NCBI RefSeq assembly: GCF_016918855.1
Contig: NZ_JADKYB010000015.1
Span: forward strand, 124,001-188,000
Direction of reading: 5' to 3'
From: Actinacidiphila acididurans
Lineage (GTDB): Bacteria; Actinomycetota; Actinomycetes; Streptomycetales; Streptomycetaceae
Length of the DNA: 64,000 nucleotides
The translations under genes were made by a program, and so were the position numbers. The notes under the pieces are model-generated. The model did not search any database. It was given only the letters and a program-made list of their open reading frames with translations, and was not told the origin of the DNA. Below, piece by piece: positions 16,495 through 24,966 of the stretch (position 1 is the stretch's first letter; each line of letters opens with the position of its first letter).

Positions 16495-17657
16495 GGCCGC
16501 TACTGCGGGCAGAGCAGGCCGTCCTGGGCGCCATCCTGCTTGACCCGGATCAGCTCGACCAGCTCGACTGGCTGGAGCCCGTGCACTTCTACCGGCCCGC
16601 ACATCAGGCGCTGTTCGCCGCGATGCGACGCCTCCGCTTGGCCGGGCAGACCGAGTTGGCCGACGACGGCACCGTGCCGCTGTCGTGGGTGACCGACACC
16701 GTCGCCGAAGCCGGACAGCACGTGCGAGGACTGACCACCGTCTACGCACACACCCTGGTCTCGGCCTGCCCCCGTCCCGTGCACGCACCCGTCTACGGCC
16801 GGATGGTCCTCGAAGGCGCCATCCACCGCACGGTCACCGAGCACGCCGTACGCCTCCACCAGCTCGCCCGCGCCGACGCTGCCCGCGGTGAGGTCGAGAC
16901 CACCCTGCGCTATGCGGACGTCCTGGCCGCCGTGCTGGACGACCTCGCCCGACGCTGGGGCACCGGCCCCCGCCCGGCCGTCACCCCACCCATCACCCCA
17001 GGGGGCCCGGACCCTGCCGAGACTCAGGCACTGGCGGACAACGAGCGGCTCCTCCTATCCGTCCTCACCAACCGGCCGCACGGCATGGACGAAGTCGTCG
17101 GCTGGCTGCGCCCGCAGGACTTCGCCGATCCCGCCCACGGCCACCTCTACCGCTGCCTTGGCGCACTGCACCACCGCGGAGAGCCCATCGACCAGATGAC
17201 GCTGCTGTGGGAGGCCCAGCGACGCGGACTCCTCGCCGACGGCACCGTGACCGGCGAGCAGATCACCACGATCTGCGACGGCACCGGTCCCGGCGGCGCC
17301 CAGTGGCTCGGCGAACAGGTGACCCGCTCCGCACTGCTACGGACAGCCGCCGCATCCGCCCACGCGATCCGCGACCTCGCCGCCACCGACACCCTGGCAC
17401 CCGGCCAACTCATCAACCAAGCCCTGGCCACCCTCGGCGCCCTCGACGACATCCGGCAACGCTGGACCACCGGCACCCAGTCGCCCGCACCACCAACCCG
17501 GAAGTCCGACGAACCCGCAACCGGCCCACCCGCCAGGCAGGTGCACGCCGCACGCGCCCGCAGCGCCACACGTCCCCGGGCGCCAGCGGGGAAGGCCTCC
17601 TCACCCGCCCCTCCAGCGCCCGCTGATGTCGCACCTCGCGCAGAAAAGGGGCGGTAA
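16491..17657 (+). CDS. Protein with two DnaB N-terminal-type domains, no helicase domain
   Basis: 388 residues. AEQAVLGAILLDPDQLDQL at residues 7-25 and again DNERLLLSVLTNRPHGMDEV about 180 residues later begin two copies of the DnaB N-terminal helical fold (each with HFYRPAHQALF or DFADPAHGHLYRCL). There is no Walker motif, so it cannot be a helicase itself. It may bind the host DnaB or primase and act in element replication. ATG 16491 overlaps the preceding small ORF. The Pro/Ala-rich tail ends one base before the methyltransferase remnant start. Confidence 0.7.
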   Translation: MRPLLRAEQAVLGAILLDPDQLDQLDWLEPVHFYRPAHQALFAAMRRLRLAGQTELADDGTVPLSWVTDTVAEAGQHVRGLTTVYAHTLVSACPRPVHAPVYGRMVLEGAIHRTVTEHAVRLHQLARADAARGEVETTLRYADVLAAVLDDLARRWGTGPRPAVTPPITPGGPDPAETQALADNERLLLSVLTNRPHGMDEVVGWLRPQDFADPAHGHLYRCLGALHHRGEPIDQMTLLWEAQRRGLLADGTVTGEQITTICDGTGPGGAQWLGEQVTRSALLRTAAASAHAIRDLAATDTLAPGQLINQALATLGALDDIRQRWTTGTQSPAPPTRKSDEPATGPPARQVHAARARSATRPRAPAGKASSPAPPAPADVAPRAEKGR

Positions 17658-17658
17658 C

Positions 17659-17793
17659 ATGCCCTTCCCGTCACCGACGGGGCCGCTGATCGGCAGCTTG
17701 TGCTCAGGCTACGGCGGCCTGGACCTCGGAGTGCAGGCCACGCTCGGCGGCACCGTGGCCTGGCACGCCGAAACTAGTCCCGACCCCTCCCGC
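17659..17793 (+). pseudogene. Cytosine-C5 DNA methyltransferase, 5' fragment
   Basis: ATG 17659, one base after the preceding stop, begins a frame with GSLCSGYGGLDLGVQ and VAWHAET, the SAM-binding motif I and II region of C5 methyltransferases. Similarity stops at about 17793, after which the frame is of unrelated composition up to its stop at 17889. The matching C-terminal piece is at 19761-20253, so the gene was split and its middle lost. Confidence 0.75.
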
Positions 17794-17796
17794 ACT

Positions 17797-18083
17797 TGGC
17801 AAGGTCGCGTCGTCCAGCTCGCCCTCGGCCTGGGCGTCCTCCGTTCCGAGGAAGGCACCGGGGTTGTCCGCGCAGACCAGGGCCAGTGAGCCGAACTTGC
17901 TTACACAGACGACGATCCGGGTTCCGCATACGGTCGCGTCCGCGGGCACGACGACGCGTCCGTACTCGCTGGAGTCCTGGGTGTCCTGCTCAGCCGTGCA
18001 GCGAGCTGCGAAATCACTTTCCAGCCGGGTCGCCGGACCGCCGAAGAAGACTGCGGCTTCACTGCGGTTTCACTCTGGGTCAT
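17797..18083 (-). pseudogene. Fragment of an unknown small protein, frameshifted and cut
   Basis: A minus-strand frame reads FFGGPATRLESDFAARC, VVVPADATVCGTRIVVCVSK and FGSLALVCADNPGAFLG, a plausible secreted or beta-rich domain with paired Cys. Its natural beginning (MTQSETAV at 18083) lies in a different frame, and its C terminus ends where methyltransferase sequence begins at about 17797. The protein seems to have lost its end at the junction. Function unknown. Confidence 0.4.
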
Positions 18084-18480
18084 GCCCTAATCCTGACGCG
18101 ACAGCCACACGCGGAGCCGACCCGGGGCACCACCAAGCTCGCCCTGCCCCGACAACACCCGTTCAAGTTCAGGTAGTACTGCAACGGTGCTTGCGGTGAC
18201 TGCTGGCCAGTTCGGTGGTTGGTGTGGTTACGCGTGGAGACCTTGCTGATGTCAGGTTGTAGGCGCGTGAACTGAACGTTTTGCATATGCGGTTCGTGCA
18301 TCGGTTCAACCGTTCAGAACCCCGCGAGTCAGCTCTCGCACATATGAGAGGGCTGATCACTCCGCTGCAGCGCAAGAACGGCTGAGCCTTCGCGAATTGG
18401 ACACGGACCTCATCCGGGATGCCTATCCCACATCAACGAGCCATGAGAGTGGAAGCAACACCTTAATGATCTGCAAGCCT
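18084..18480. other. Non-coding stretch with short inverted repeat
   Basis: No gene is convincing. It contains CTGAACG and CGTTCAG about 40 bases apart near 18270-18320, and the sequence is less GC-rich than its surroundings. It could hold the promoter of the leftward fragment at 17797-18083. Confidence 0.4.
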
Positions 18481-19494
18481 TTATCTCTTGCCGCCCCCGT
18501 CCCAGAACAACTCCTCAAATCGCTGATACTCGCGGCCTAGGCTCACCCTCCCTGTGTAGTTGGCGAGCGTTGCAAGGAAGAGACGCGGTCCCGCCCAAGC
18601 GCCAGTCGACCACAATCGGATCAACCACGCCGGAGCCGTGCCGAGGTTTTGTGACAGCTCAACCCACGACGCCGTGTCGGCGGCATGCTCGCCGTGCGCC
18701 ATCGACGACCCGCTCGTCCAGGCGTACCCCTCGATCCCGATTCGGCGCTCAAGGTTCTCGGTGAGCCAATCAATCGAAAGGGGCGTGATCTCGGAGGCGC
18801 GGCGGCTCTTCTTCACGGGCCAGCCCCGGCCCTTGGCGTAGATCACGATGTCGGCGATGTCCTTCGCGGGATCGCGGTTGGTCCCATGTGCGTCATCGAC
18901 GTCGCCGTCGTTGTCGATGACCTGGTCGACGTCGGTGACACCACCGCCGAGCATGTCCTTGAGACGGATACCTGCCGAGAGCCGTGCGAGACGACGCGTC
19001 AGGGCACGTTGCAGACGCTCGTCAGTGGTGATGGTCGGGTCGATCACCGCTGTGGCCCACAGGCACGCCTCGAAGATGCCGCGCGCGACCGAGACCGCAC
19101 CCATCAACGATGCCTCCGCGCGAAGCAGGACGGCGAAACCCCGAAGCTGATCGGCGGCGCTAAGGATGTTGACCGTTGATTCATACCTGAGAATCGTCGC
19201 GGCTGGTTCGGCGCGGTCGCCGAGCAGGACGTCGGGGGCCTTCATGTCCTCTCGCGCCGGGCTCTTTCGCCCCACTTTCCAAGACTTGAGGCCCAACTGC
19301 GTGAATCCATCCGCTATTTCGTCGACCGCTACCGCGAGCGCGTCGCGACGCTCATGCGCCTCCTGTGTGCCTCGGTTCAGCCGGTCGATGAATTCCATCG
19401 CCCACGCCTCGTCGTTCCTGCTGGCATCGCCCTCGCCTGTCACGCGCCACACCCTGCCAGAAGGCACCGACCAGGGAAAGGCGTTTCCCGTCAT
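18481..19494 (-). CDS. Hypothetical protein inserted within a methyltransferase gene
   Basis: 337 residues, mainly helical and soluble. An SGSSMAHGEHA segment near residue 270 and W-rich helices around it resemble actinobacterial hypothetical proteins that are annotated without function. A DNDGDVDD acidic loop sits near residue 195. ATG 19494 gives the longest form; ATG at MEFIDRL (residue 34) is also possible. Its base composition and lone orientation differ from the conjugation genes, and it lies between the two methyltransferase fragments, which suggests arrival by insertion. No neighbour suggests a role. Confidence 0.6.
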   Translation of the reverse strand: MTGNAFPWSVPSGRVWRVTGEGDASRNDEAWAMEFIDRLNRGTQEAHERRDALAVAVDEIADGFTQLGLKSWKVGRKSPAREDMKAPDVLLGDRAEPAATILRYESTVNILSAADQLRGFAVLLRAEASLMGAVSVARGIFEACLWATAVIDPTITTDERLQRALTRRLARLSAGIRLKDMLGGGVTDVDQVIDNDGDVDDAHGTNRDPAKDIADIVIYAKGRGWPVKKSRRASEITPLSIDWLTENLERRIGIEGYAWTSGSSMAHGEHAADTASWVELSQNLGTAPAWLIRLWSTGAWAGPRLFLATLANYTGRVSLGREYQRFEELFWDGGGKR

Positions 19495-19760
19495 GGGAAG
19501 TCGCGCCGGGATACCGTCACGTACTCACGCTCACACCGATCTGGATGCGCGCGGCATCCCGGTCGAGAAGTCCCACGAGGCCTGCTGAACGCCCAGCGGT
19601 TGCCAGACGCTCTTATCCTGACGACGGAGGAACGGCAAGTGCTCCTCTCTCCACCCTCGGCAAGCCGGAGGATCACGACCAGTCCGGCCCTAGTCACCGT
19701 CGTCACCCGCCACGCGATCGACCACCCCGTCCACGACCTGTTCCCCGCCCTGCCACGACA

Positions 19761-20253
19761 GAGATCGAGTGGCTCCTGCTGACCCCGAAGGCGTCGGACG
19801 GAATCAAGGGCTCACCGAACCAACGGCACGGCAACGGCGACCTGACCCTGTCCAGCGCGGCAGCCTCCCTGCGGCCCACGCCCGAGACAGGCTGCGCCTC
19901 TGGACGCCGTCGGGAGAAAAACCTGCGAGCACCCCGCTCAACGGCGATCTTGCCGCTGCGGCAGGAAACGCCGCCGGCCTCGGAGAGCACGGAGTGCGGT
20001 GGCGACCGTACGCCACTGCCATCGCCCGATGGGAGACGCTCACCCGCCCGGCACCGCCACCGACCGACGCGGCTGGCCGTATGCGCGCGGACTTTAGGGC
20101 CTGCCAGCGGGCTGGGTCACCGGGACGCCGGGCCTGGGCCGGCCCGCCCAGCTCACGGCCCTCGGCAACGGCGTCATCCCCCAACAAGCCGCGCACGCTC
20201 TCCGGTTGCTCGCGCCGCCGTTCCCCCGCTGCGTCCGCTGCCTGGCGCCGTAG
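19761..20253 (+). pseudogene. Cytosine-C5 DNA methyltransferase, decayed 3' fragment
   Basis: Pieces in different frames read LLLTPKASDGIKGSPNQRHG, then YATAIARWETLTRPAPPPTD, then GLPAGWVTGTPGL and ALGNGVIPQQAAHALRLL before the stop at 20251-20253. These match the target-recognition and C-terminal motifs IX-X of Streptomyces C5 methyltransferases. At least two frameshifts are present. It is the other half of 17659-17793. Confidence 0.75.
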
Positions 20254-20406
20254 CCCCTTATCTCCTCTTCGCGGTCCGGTCAAATCCCTGATTCCGCGGA
20301 TCCTCTTCCCCGCACCGCGCGCCGAGCGAAGGAGTACCGCGATGACCTGCAGAAGAGCGCAGAGCACTCCGCCTCGCCCTGCTCGCTCCCACCTGATGGA
20401 TCCGCC

Positions 20407-21006
20407 ATGTCCGAACCCAGCACGGCCGCCCCCACCTCCGAGCCTGAGCCGTTCCGTATCCAGGACGACGATCTCGACGACCTCGCCAGCACCCTCGCCA
20501 AGACCATCGACGAGGTGCGCCACCACGGCGTCATCCTCGACCGCCTCGCCTCAGAACCCGACCCTGCCCCAGCTCTCCCGGCAGCCGGAGAAGCGGCGGG
20601 CACCGACGCGGAGCAGGGTGAGCGCCCGGCGTCGCTGTTCATCCTCGCCCTGGGCGGCGAGAAGTACGCCACCGAGCTGGCCGCACTCGCTGACTGGGTC
20701 GACTACCTTCTCCTGCCGGTCTACGGCCGGGAAATCAGCACCACCCGCCCGTGGTGCCACCAGTGGTACGAACACCCCGAGGCCGTCGCCCGTCTCCACG
20801 GGCTCTGGCTGGCCTGGCAGCAGTACACGGACACTGAGGCCGGCCTGTCTGGCCCCTCAACGTGGCACCGGGACCACCTCGACCACGCCCTCGCGCAACT
20901 CCGCGCAGCGGATGGGCCGTTCGCCGCATGTACCACCAGCCCGGCCCGGCCGACCCACCGGCTGCTGACCACCCCCGCGCCTGAACCGACAGGCGGTGAC
21001 CGGTGA
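20407..21006 (+). CDS. DUF4913 protein
   Basis: 199 residues. The segment ALADWVDYLLLPVYGREIS followed by RPWCHQWYEHPEAVARLHGLWLAWQ (read in two overlapping pieces, about residues 95-140) is characteristic of DUF4913, a family found on actinobacterial conjugative elements. The N terminus is acidic and the tail is Pro/Thr rich. It begins a run of eight genes, and its stop overlaps the next start (GTGA at 21003-21006). Molecular role unknown; association with transfer genes is established only by context. Confidence 0.75.
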   Translation: MSEPSTAAPTSEPEPFRIQDDDLDDLASTLAKTIDEVRHHGVILDRLASEPDPAPALPAAGEAAGTDAEQGERPASLFILALGGEKYATELAALADWVDYLLLPVYGREISTTRPWCHQWYEHPEAVARLHGLWLAWQQYTDTEAGLSGPSTWHRDHLDHALAQLRAADGPFAACTTSPARPTHRLLTTPAPEPTGGDR

Positions 21007-21767
21007 ACGACGGACCCGACTTCGCCCTGGACGGGCTCCGGCCCGCCGACATCGACTCCGAGCAGGCCATGGACAGCCTGTGGGCGAGCGACCTGCAGCT
21101 CATCGTCGAGCACCACTCCCCGGACGGGTCGCGCAGCTACCTCGTAGCCCACGACACCTCCGTGACCTGGGGCACACCCGGCCAGCCGCAACTCACCGCA
21201 ATCATGATCGCCCGCGATGTCCAGCGCCGTACGTTCGTCCTGCAGGCCGGATACCACGCCGAACTGTCGTTCGCTCAAGCCTGGCTGATCGAGCGTGGCT
21301 GCCCGCCTGACGAAGCCATCACCTACGTGGGCGAGTTCATGGAAGCCTCCGACGACCTCACCCGCCGCGTAGAGCAGAAGATCCGCGAGGCAGGACAGCG
21401 CTACGACGTGCTGGAGTCCTGGACCTGGGACGACGCTCCATGCGAGACCTGGATCCTTGCCCGCGACACCCTCGCGGCCCAGAACCCGATCCGCGTCTTC
21501 CTCAAAGACGCCGACCTGGACGCGTTCGCCTACACGGTGCGGGAAGGCGCTTTCCCCGACGAGGACGCTGCCCGCGAATGGCTGAACACCCGCAACGGCC
21601 CCCTGCCGCCTCCGCCCGAAGACCGCGGCGACACGACCGCACTGCGTACCCACGCCGCTCTCACCCGGTCCCCGGGCACCGCCCCCCTCACGACGGCCTG
21701 CGGGCTCGACACCCTTCCCCCATCTCCCACCACCGCGCAGCAGCCGAATCCGGGCAGGTCACTGTGA
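21003..21767 (+). CDS. Hypothetical element protein
   Basis: 254 residues. A beta-rich N-terminal half carries SRSYLVAHDTSVTWG, and a helical middle holds LIERGCPPDEAITYVGEF; WTWDDAPCETWILARD lies near residue 140. No catalytic motif is recognised. GTG 21003 overlaps the DUF4913 stop, and its own stop overlaps the next GTG at 21764, so translation is coupled through the operon. Confidence 0.65.
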   Translation: MNDGPDFALDGLRPADIDSEQAMDSLWASDLQLIVEHHSPDGSRSYLVAHDTSVTWGTPGQPQLTAIMIARDVQRRTFVLQAGYHAELSFAQAWLIERGCPPDEAITYVGEFMEASDDLTRRVEQKIREAGQRYDVLESWTWDDAPCETWILARDTLAAQNPIRVFLKDADLDAFAYTVREGAFPDEDAAREWLNTRNGPLPPPPEDRGDTTALRTHAALTRSPGTAPLTTACGLDTLPPSPTTAQQPNPGRSL

Positions 21768-22246
21768 CCTCCGCGCGCTATGCCTTCGCCGCCCACCCCG
21801 AAGCCCTCGCCGACCTGCGCAGCCTGCCCGAACCCATCCGGGACCAGGCGCTACTGCACCTACAGGACCTCATCCACGGCGAACGCGTCGCCACGCGCCT
21901 GGAGGGCCGGCTCGAAGGCTTCCACAAGGTCCTCCTCGGCGTCGGCTCAGACTGGGCCAGCCACCGCCTCGTCGTCCAGTTCCGGCCCGCACCTCCTACC
22001 TCAAGGCACCACCGGGAGGTGTACCTCGTCGCTGCCGGCCCCCGTAAGGACTACGCGGTTTACCGCGCCGCCCAGCAGCGCACCGGCCGTACCCAGGCCC
22101 CGCCGCTTGACCCGGCGACCGCCGCCCGCATCCGCGCGGCCCAATCGCGCTCCCCGCACGCCGGCGCCCTCTCTCCCACCGCGCAGGCCGTACCGGTTGC
22201 GTACAGCACCAGTACACCCGCCGACGCGCGAAAGATCATCCGGTGA
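21764..22246 (+). CDS. RelE/ParE-like fold protein
   Basis: 160 residues. The first 105 match the RelE-like pattern: RYAFAAHPEALADLRSLPE, a helix with LLHLQDLIHGE, a RLEGRLEGFHKV strand, HRLVVQF, and a final AGPRKDYAVYRAA. Such folds form mRNA-cutting or gyrase toxins, but many family members on elements have no proven toxicity. A Pro/Ala-rich tail follows. GTG 21764 overlaps the previous stop and the stop overlaps GTG 22243. The coupled neighbours do not look like standard antitoxins, so toxin activity is uncertain. Confidence 0.55.
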   Translation: MTSARYAFAAHPEALADLRSLPEPIRDQALLHLQDLIHGERVATRLEGRLEGFHKVLLGVGSDWASHRLVVQFRPAPPTSRHHREVYLVAAGPRKDYAVYRAAQQRTGRTQAPPLDPATAARIRAAQSRSPHAGALSPTAQAVPVAYSTSTPADARKIIR

Positions 22247-22923
22247 CCGCCGACCGCGCCCCTCTGGAGCACGCGGATCTGGCCGAACTGCTCACCGGCG
22301 CCGCGCAGCGCATCTCCGACCTCATCAGCGCCGAGTACCCCGCCCCCGTCGGCCGCTCCTACTTGCGCCCCGTCTTGGGCCCGCTCTCCGCCGGCCCAGG
22401 CATCGTCGGCGAGCTGACCGAGCGGCTCGAAGGACTCTTCGCCGAGCCGCTTCCCACCAGCAGCGCGAGCCTGTTCATCCTCGCCTCCTACGCCTCCGCG
22501 CTCGGCTGGCTCACCGAGAGCCTCGTGGAGCTCACGGAGACGGTGGCACTGGTGCCCGGCCTCCTCGACACGGTCACCGAGGCTGTCCTCAACCACTCCG
22601 AAGTCCCTGGCCCACACAGGGTCGAAGAGCTGATCCAGGACTTCGCCGCCCTGTTCACCGACGACGAGTGGAACAGCATGCTCGGCGCCGCCGAGGCCAC
22701 CGGCCTGCCGGCCGAGGCTTACGTGATCACGGCCGGGGTGGTGAGCGCCGCCGCGCTCACCTTTCGCACCGACTGCGAGGAGATCGCCTCCGGGCTGCGC
22801 GAGGACGCCTCGTACGTGGCGACGCAGGCGCCCGGCCGCGCCGCGACCGGCGAGGGCTCCGGCAGCCTGCCCGCGCTGGTGCGCTCCCTGCTCGCCCGCA
22901 TGGAAATGGAGACGGCGCAATGA
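22243..22923 (+). CDS. Helical hypothetical protein
   Basis: 226 residues, predicted almost wholly helical with hydrophobic segments (TSSASLFILASYASALGWL) that are amphipathic rather than membrane-spanning. No motif recognised. It starts with GTG overlapping the RelE-like gene stop and ends overlapping ATG 22920. As the gene directly after a RelE-like gene it is a candidate partner, though it lacks an obvious DNA-binding domain. Confidence 0.6.
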   Translation: MTADRAPLEHADLAELLTGAAQRISDLISAEYPAPVGRSYLRPVLGPLSAGPGIVGELTERLEGLFAEPLPTSSASLFILASYASALGWLTESLVELTETVALVPGLLDTVTEAVLNHSEVPGPHRVEELIQDFAALFTDDEWNSMLGAAEATGLPAEAYVITAGVVSAAALTFRTDCEEIASGLREDASYVATQAPGRAATGEGSGSLPALVRSLLARMEMETAQ

Positions 22924-24026
22924 ACCCCCACGACCCAGCCGTACGGCCCGGCGCGCGCCTGGTCGCCGACGGCCTAGGGGTCGACGACCCCAGGGACCTC
23001 AGCGATCGCCACCCGTCGGACGACCCGCTGCGCGCCGTCGGCTGGATGGTCGCCGCCGCCGCGCTCGAGGTCGACGCCCTGCACGCCGACCTCATCCGTG
23101 CCGCACAGTCCGCGATCGACGTCCTCGAACCCATCAGCCGTGGTGAAGCCCCGCGGACGCTGGGATCGTACGGCCTCTTCGAGGCAACTGGCCCGCGCAT
23201 CGAACTGCTGGCCGCCCGGCGCAGTGCTGCTTACGAGCACCTGACCCGCGCGGTGTCCGCCTACCAACGTCTGCTGCTCGAGACCGCCGACCCGTCCGCT
23301 GCTCATGAAAACAAGCAACATCTGGACGCCGCAGACCCCGGCCGGGACGATGACTGGGCTGTTGCGGGCGAGCGGCAGACCGTAGCTCTGCGGGCGGTCG
23401 CCCGGGGCGGACTGCGCCTTGGCTGCACCGCCATCGGTAACGACCCGTACGTCGCCGGCGACACTGGCGACCGCCCAGCCGTGTGGCCGGAGACAGTGCA
23501 GCGGATGCTCGCCGGTGGACTGCTGCACCTCGACACGAGCACGTCCCTCTACGAGGGACAGCGCCTGTCCCTCACCGACCGGGGCGAAGCAGCCCTACGG
23601 GCCACCGACAGCCAGACGTCCGCAAGCCGCGTCCATGCCGGTGCGAATGACGCGCCGGACAGGCCCCCCGCGCAGGAGGAGCTGGTGGCGCTGGAGGAGA
23701 TCGAGCACGGCCGCGTGCTGGTCATGGAACGCGGCTTCCGCAACGGCTTGTACGTCGCCACCGACAGCAGTGCCCGTATCTCCCTGACCACCGTCGACCT
23801 GATGCAGACCGAGGGCTGGGTCGTACGGGACACCACCAGCGCCCTCAGCGTCGGGCAGGTCCTGTCGCTCACCCCGCGCGGCGAAGCCGCCCTACGCACC
23901 GGCCGCGCCCAGGACCCGCGCGCTACTGCCGCGCTGCGCCGCACCGCCCACAGCAGCGGCCCCACGCCCGAGCAGGGTAGCCCCGCCGGCCTCAATACCG
24001 CAGCGCGACCGGCACGCTCCCGCTGA
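22920..24026 (+). CDS. Hypothetical protein with two repeated C-terminal domains
   Basis: 368 residues. The N-terminal third is helical. Two related segments follow, one around TVQRMLAGGLLHLDTS..LYEGQRLSLTDRGEAALR (read in pieces) and one around TVDLMQTEGWVVRDTT..SLTPRGEAALR. Each looks like a small winged-helix end with the LT.RGEAALR motif often found in MarR/HxlR-type folds. Possibly DNA binding. ATG 22920 overlaps the preceding stop and the stop abuts the next ORF. Confidence 0.6.
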   Translation: MNPHDPAVRPGARLVADGLGVDDPRDLSDRHPSDDPLRAVGWMVAAAALEVDALHADLIRAAQSAIDVLEPISRGEAPRTLGSYGLFEATGPRIELLAARRSAAYEHLTRAVSAYQRLLLETADPSAAHENKQHLDAADPGRDDDWAVAGERQTVALRAVARGGLRLGCTAIGNDPYVAGDTGDRPAVWPETVQRMLAGGLLHLDTSTSLYEGQRLSLTDRGEAALRATDSQTSASRVHAGANDAPDRPPAQEELVALEEIEHGRVLVMERGFRNGLYVATDSSARISLTTVDLMQTEGWVVRDTTSALSVGQVLSLTPRGEAALRTGRAQDPRATAALRRTAHSSGPTPEQGSPAGLNTAARPARSR

Positions 24027-24044
24027 ATGAGAGGAACCTTGCCC

Positions 24045-24881
24045 ATGCCCACGTTCACCCAGCCCCTCACCCCCGCATTCGGCGCCTTCGACTCGCAGCG
24101 CGTCGAGGACACCCTGGCCCTGATGGCGCCGAAATGGACCACCTGGTCCCTGCAGACCCTCGCCCAGCGCGGGGGACCGATGCGGGTACGCGACATCGCC
24201 ACCCGCCTGCCCTTCGTCAGCGAGCAGTTCGTCAGCAAGCGCCTCGCCCAGATGCAGGCCGACGGACTGGTGATCCGAGTCGGTGACCGCCGCGGCGCCC
24301 CGTACCAGCTCAGCGCATTCGGTGCGGCGCTGGTCCCGGTACACCACGCGCTGGCCGACTGGTCCGAAAGCCACCTCAAGCTCGGCCCCATGGCCGGCGC
24401 CGAACGTGTCGAAGACGCCCTGCGCCGACTGCACCTGCGCCACTCCACCACTGTCATCCAGGCACTCGGCAGCGGACCGATGCGGTTCGTGGCCATCGCC
24501 GAGCAGAGCGGGCTCGACGACAGCTATGCGCGCGCCCGCCTGGTCCGGCTCCAGTTCGACGGCCTGGTCACCCGCACCGGACCCCGGCACGGCGACCCCT
24601 ATACCCTCACCCACGCCGGAGCAGCGCTGGGCCCGGTCTATGCCGCTGTCGCCCTCTGGTACGACGCCGCCGCAGCCGCCCGCCGCCACACTGCCGCTCC
24701 GGCCGTGGCGGAGACCCGCGTCTCCACCGGGGCCGTCCTGCCGCCGGAGGGCGCTCGATCCACGGCGGCCCTGCGCCGCAGCCCGCTCGTACCAGGCGCC
24801 CTGTTCAGCCCCGCAGCCCAGGCGCAGCCACCTGTACCGACAGCCGTCACCGCCGCGGCCGTGCCGTTCCGCGGCAGGTGA
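24045..24881 (+). CDS. Tandem HxlR-type winged-helix regulator
   Basis: 278 residues. Two copies of an HxlR-like winged helix are visible: the first with KWTTWSLQTLAQRGGPMRV, LAQMQADGLV and YQLSAFGAAL, the second with HSTTVIQALGSGPMRFV, LVRLQFDGLV and YTLTHAGAAL. Single HxlR proteins dimerise on DNA; a fused dimer would be self-contained. ATG 24045 is chosen because GAGGAA lies 8 bases upstream; another ATG at 24027 is in frame. The C-terminal 60 residues are Pro/Ala rich. It probably regulates the element's genes. Confidence 0.7.
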   Translation: MPTFTQPLTPAFGAFDSQRVEDTLALMAPKWTTWSLQTLAQRGGPMRVRDIATRLPFVSEQFVSKRLAQMQADGLVIRVGDRRGAPYQLSAFGAALVPVHHALADWSESHLKLGPMAGAERVEDALRRLHLRHSTTVIQALGSGPMRFVAIAEQSGLDDSYARARLVRLQFDGLVTRTGPRHGDPYTLTHAGAALGPVYAAVALWYDAAAAARRHTAAPAVAETRVSTGAVLPPEGARSTAALRRSPLVPGALFSPAAQAQPPVPTAVTAAAVPFRGR

Positions 24882-24966
24882 CCGGCGTGGAACACCTCGC
24901 CAGACCCGCACGCCTCCCCTCGTCCGGCCGACGCCCCACCCCACCGTTCCCCGGAGCACACCCGCC

